A program made the position numbers and the translations under genes. This document shows, piece after piece, positions 54,389-56,685 of a stretch of DNA of 56,685 nt. This DNA is from Streptomyces macrolidinus (lineage in GTDB: Bacteria; Actinomycetota; Actinomycetes; Streptomycetales; Streptomycetaceae), in contig NZ_JAMWMR010000034.1 of assembly GCF_023887685.1 (NCBI RefSeq), forward strand, positions 1 through 56,685, read 5' to 3'. The first letter of the stretch is position 1, and the number at the start of each line of letters is the position of its first letter. The notes under the pieces are model-generated. The model had not been told where the DNA came from and ran no database searches. It saw nothing but the letters and a program-made list of their open reading frames with translations.

Positions 54389-55206
54389 GGGTTCGCAGCT
54401 CCTCTCAGAAAGCCGGTCCGGGGCTCTGTGCCGGGTTCCTCACGGGTGACGAGCATGTGGTCGGAGATGTCGTTGCAGAGTTCGTGCCACAGGTCGTTCA
54501 GGTAGAAGTGGCCGCCGGGGTAGGCCCGCAGGCAGAAGGAGCCCCGGGTGAACTTGCGCCACTCGGCGACCTCCGCCAGCGGCGCCCTGGGGTCGCTGTC
54601 GCCCGTCAGCGCCATCACGGGGCATTCGAGCTTGAGGCCGGGCCGGTAGGTGTAGGTCTCGGCGGCCTTGTAGTCGCTGCGCAGGGCGGGGAGCACCATG
54701 CGCACCAGTTCCTCGTCGCGGAACACCCCGTCGTCGGTGCCGCTGAGCTGCTGGATCTCGGCGAGGAAGCTGCGGTCGTCGAGCTGGTGCACGGTGCGGT
54801 CCTGGGGGCGGGACGGAGCCCGCCGCCCGGAGACGTACAGGCCGTCGAGCCGTACGCCGTGCTTCTGTTCGAGGATGCGGGCGGCCTCGTAGGCGACGGA
54901 GGCGCCCAGGCTGTGCCCGAAGAGCGCCAGTCGGCCTTCCTGCCAATACGGCTCGGTGGCCCGCACCACGTGCTGGGCGAGTTCGTCGACGCTCTCCACA
55001 CAGGGTTCGTTGCGCCTGTCCTGGCGACCGGGGTACTGCACGGCCAGCACTTCGATGGAGGGGTGAAGTTCCGCCGAGAAACGGAAGTAGTAGCTGGCCG
55101 AGCCACCGGCGTGGGGCAGACAGACCAGGTGCACGGTCCTGTCGGGCGACGGGTGGAATCGCCTGAGCCACAGTCCGCCGTCCTCCTGCCGAGCTCTGTC
55201 GTTCAC
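54367..55206 (-). CDS. pikAV: PikAV, type II thioesterase
   Basis: A 279-residue alpha/beta hydrolase with VHLVCLPHAGGSASYYF, the GHSLG nucleophile motif, Asp in ALTGDSDPRAP and His in YPGGHFYLN. Type II thioesterases remove aberrant acyl groups stuck on the polyketide synthase. The GTG at 55206 overlaps the PKS stop (GTGA), and the gene overlaps desVIII at its end. Confidence 0.94.
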   Translation of the reverse strand: MNDRARQEDGGLWLRRFHPSPDRTVHLVCLPHAGGSASYYFRFSAELHPSIEVLAVQYPGRQDRRNEPCVESVDELAQHVVRATEPYWQEGRLALFGHSLGASVAYEAARILEQKHGVRLDGLYVSGRRAPSRPQDRTVHQLDDRSFLAEIQQLSGTDDGVFRDEELVRMVLPALRSDYKAAETYTYRPGLKLECPVMALTGDSDPRAPLAEVAEWRKFTRGSFCLRAYPGGHFYLNDLWHELCNDISDHMLVTREEPGTEPRTGFLRGAANPWQQHQR

Positions 55207-56685
55207 TGGTTCCCCTTCTGCTTCTGTGCGGTGTGGCGAGCCTGGACGCCGGTGGTCTCGATGCCGTCCAGCCATGCGGCGACGGCCTGCGCGAGGGCGG
55301 GAGCGTGGTCCCGCATCATGGTGAAGTGGTCGCCCGGGACGTCCACCGCGGTGTGCGGCTGGTCCCACTGGGCGCGCCAGTCGCCGCGCTCCTCGGGCCA
55401 TGCGCCCAGCGGTTCCTCGGCGCGGACCAGCAGCAGGGGCGCGCTGGTGGGGGCCGGCGGCCGTTCGCCCAGGAAGCGCGCGTACCGGCCCATGGCGAGC
55501 AGCTTGGACTCGGGCATCGGCTCCAGCTCGCCCGCGAAGAGCCCCTCGCCCAGGAGTTGACCCCATGCCTCGATGGGCGCCTGGTGGCCCGGCGGGTAGG
55601 GGTCGACCAGGACGACGCCGGCGGGCACCACTCCGTAGACCTCCTCCAGCCTGCCTGCCAGCGCGTGCGCGAGCAGTGCGCCGCCGGAGTGGCCGACGAG
55701 GACGAAGGGCTGACCGGCCGTCGACCGCAGCAGGGCGAGGGCCTGGGCGTCGAGCGCGGCTTCGAGGGTGGCGGGTAGCGGCACGGTGCGGATCCCGCTG
55801 CTGCCGTAGCCGGGCAGCGGCAGCGCGAGGAAGTCCCGTTGCCCGGAGAAGGAAGCGCTGAGCCGCATGAACTCCTGGGTGCCGCCGTTGGCGGCGGTGC
55901 CGGTGCAGCCGACGAGCAGGGCGCGGGACGCGGCCCGGCGCGGGTCGGCGGTGGCCGGGTCGGCGGTGGCGAGCCGGACCGGTTCGAGCGACTCCGGGCA
56001 GGCGTCGGGGGTCTCGAACTTCGGCTGGAAGGCGGATGCCACGGCAAGCACGTCGATGAACAGGTCGTACTGGTCATCGTTGACCGCCTGCCGGAAGAGG
56101 GCGCGGAACGGGCCGCCCGCGTCCGGTCCGAATCCGGAGGTGGCGAGGGCCGCCTCCTGAGTCTCGCCGAACTCCCAGTCCTGGCCGGCCAGTGCCACGC
56201 CCACACAGTCGGCCAGCGCACCGGGCGTGGGGTGCTCGAAGACCACGGTGGCGGGCAGGTCGAGTCCGGTGAGTGCGTTGATCCTGTTGCGGAGCTCCAT
56301 GGCGGTCAGCGAGTCGAATCCCAGCTCGCGCAGGGGCCGGTCAAGGTCGATGTCCTCGGTGGCGCCGTGCCGGAGGACGGCGGCGACCTGCCTGAGCACC
56401 ATGTCGCGCACCTCGCGGCGGCGCCCTGCCTCGTCCAGTTCGGCGAGCTTGGGGTTCCACGGTGTCTCGGGAGCGGTGCCGACGGTCTCCGTGAAGGCAG
56501 GCGAGCGACCGGGCAAAGCGGGGGCGATCCAGTAGTGGCGGTGTTGGAAGGCGTAGGTGGGGAGGTCGATGTGGGCGGTGGTGGCGGGAAGGAGGGTGCT
56601 CCAGTCCACCGGCAGGCCGTTCACCCAGGCTTCGGCGAGAGAGGTGACCAGACGGTGCCGGCCGCCCTGGTCCCGGCGCAGGGTA
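55203..56685 (-). CDS. pikAIV: PikAIV-like polyketide synthase C-terminus (ACP-TE), partial
   Basis: The frame is open to the right edge. From N to C it shows the tail of an acyltransferase-type linker (TSLAEAWVNGLPVDW, FQHRHYW), directly an ACP (serine in GFDSLTAMELRNR), and a thioesterase with VLVGHSGGALLAHAL, a catalytic Asp in VLVDPYPPG and His in GDHFTMMRDH. No ketoreductase lies between the linker and the ACP, as expected for the last pikromycin-type module. The thioesterase releases the cyclised macrolactone. The 5' part of the gene lies beyond the window. Confidence 0.93.
   Translation of the reverse strand, partial: TLRRDQGGRHRLVTSLAEAWVNGLPVDWSTLLPATTAHIDLPTYAFQHRHYWIAPALPGRSPAFTETVGTAPETPWNPKLAELDEAGRRREVRDMVLRQVAAVLRHGATEDIDLDRPLRELGFDSLTAMELRNRINALTGLDLPATVVFEHPTPGALADCVGVALAGQDWEFGETQEAALATSGFGPDAGGPFRALFRQAVNDDQYDLFIDVLAVASAFQPKFETPDACPESLEPVRLATADPATADPRRAASRALLVGCTGTAANGGTQEFMRLSASFSGQRDFLALPLPGYGSSGIRTVPLPATLEAALDAQALALLRSTAGQPFVLVGHSGGALLAHALAGRLEEVYGVVPAGVVLVDPYPPGHQAPIEAWGQLLGEGLFAGELEPMPESKLLAMGRYARFLGERPPAPTSAPLLLVRAEEPLGAWPEERGDWRAQWDQPHTAVDVPGDHFTMMRDHAPALAQAVAAWLDGIETTGVQARHTAQKQKGNQ

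Overview
The window is high-GC DNA with very strong GC bias at third codon positions, purine-rich ribosome sites, many 4-base stop/start overlaps and a few TTA codons. Together with the gene content this points to Streptomyces or a close relative. The right-hand third (about 35.8-56.7 kb) is the desosamine-tailoring end of a pikromycin/narbomycin-type macrolide cluster. The rest is chromosomal metabolism and regulation. No tRNA, rRNA, CRISPR array, integrase or transposase was seen.

Left arm (1-12.4 kb): a decayed two-component kinase with an intact response regulator; a six-bladed tectonin-type propeller protein; an MFS exporter plus HSL-family hydrolase operon divergent from a LysR regulator; an MMPL transporter divergent from a two-component pair whose kinase carries a one-base frameshift; a lipoate-protein ligase; and a DUF3558-like exported protein.

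Pyrimidine/hydantoin catabolism block (12.4-21.6 kb, all on the minus strand): NCS1 permease, LLM-class F420-type oxidoreductase, dihydropyrimidinase, two tandem 280-residue beta-ureidopropionase-like amidohydrolases, a class III aminotransferase and a PucR regulator. A complete route can be read here (import, reduction, ring opening, decarbamoylation, beta-alanine transamination). The LLM enzyme is the candidate for the reductive first step, because no classical dihydropyrimidine dehydrogenase is present.

Middle (21.8-35.7 kb): a small XRE regulator divergent from a second-type methionine aminopeptidase, with apparently leaderless promoters; a ClpC-like ATPase overlapping a cupin gene tail to tail; a three-gene overlapping operon (membrane protein, sensor kinase, response regulator); TetR with an operator facing a membrane protein; a GalE-like epimerase; a gamma-glutamyltransferase; and an unrecognised membrane-anchored protein.

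Macrolide block (35.8 kb to the right edge): minus strand pikC, E1-alpha, E1-beta, pikD; plus strand desI, desII, desIII, desIV, desV; then minus strand pikAIV (partial), pikAV, desVIII, desVII, desVI, desR. DesIII, IV, I, II, V and VI make TDP-desosamine, DesVII/DesVIII attach it to the macrolactone, PikC hydroxylates the product, DesR removes protective glucose outside the cell, and PikD is the LAL-type activator. TTA codons in pikD (two), desI and desR suggest layered bldA control. The 2-oxoacid dehydrogenase E1 pair, translationally coupled to pikC, is the least expected part of this block.
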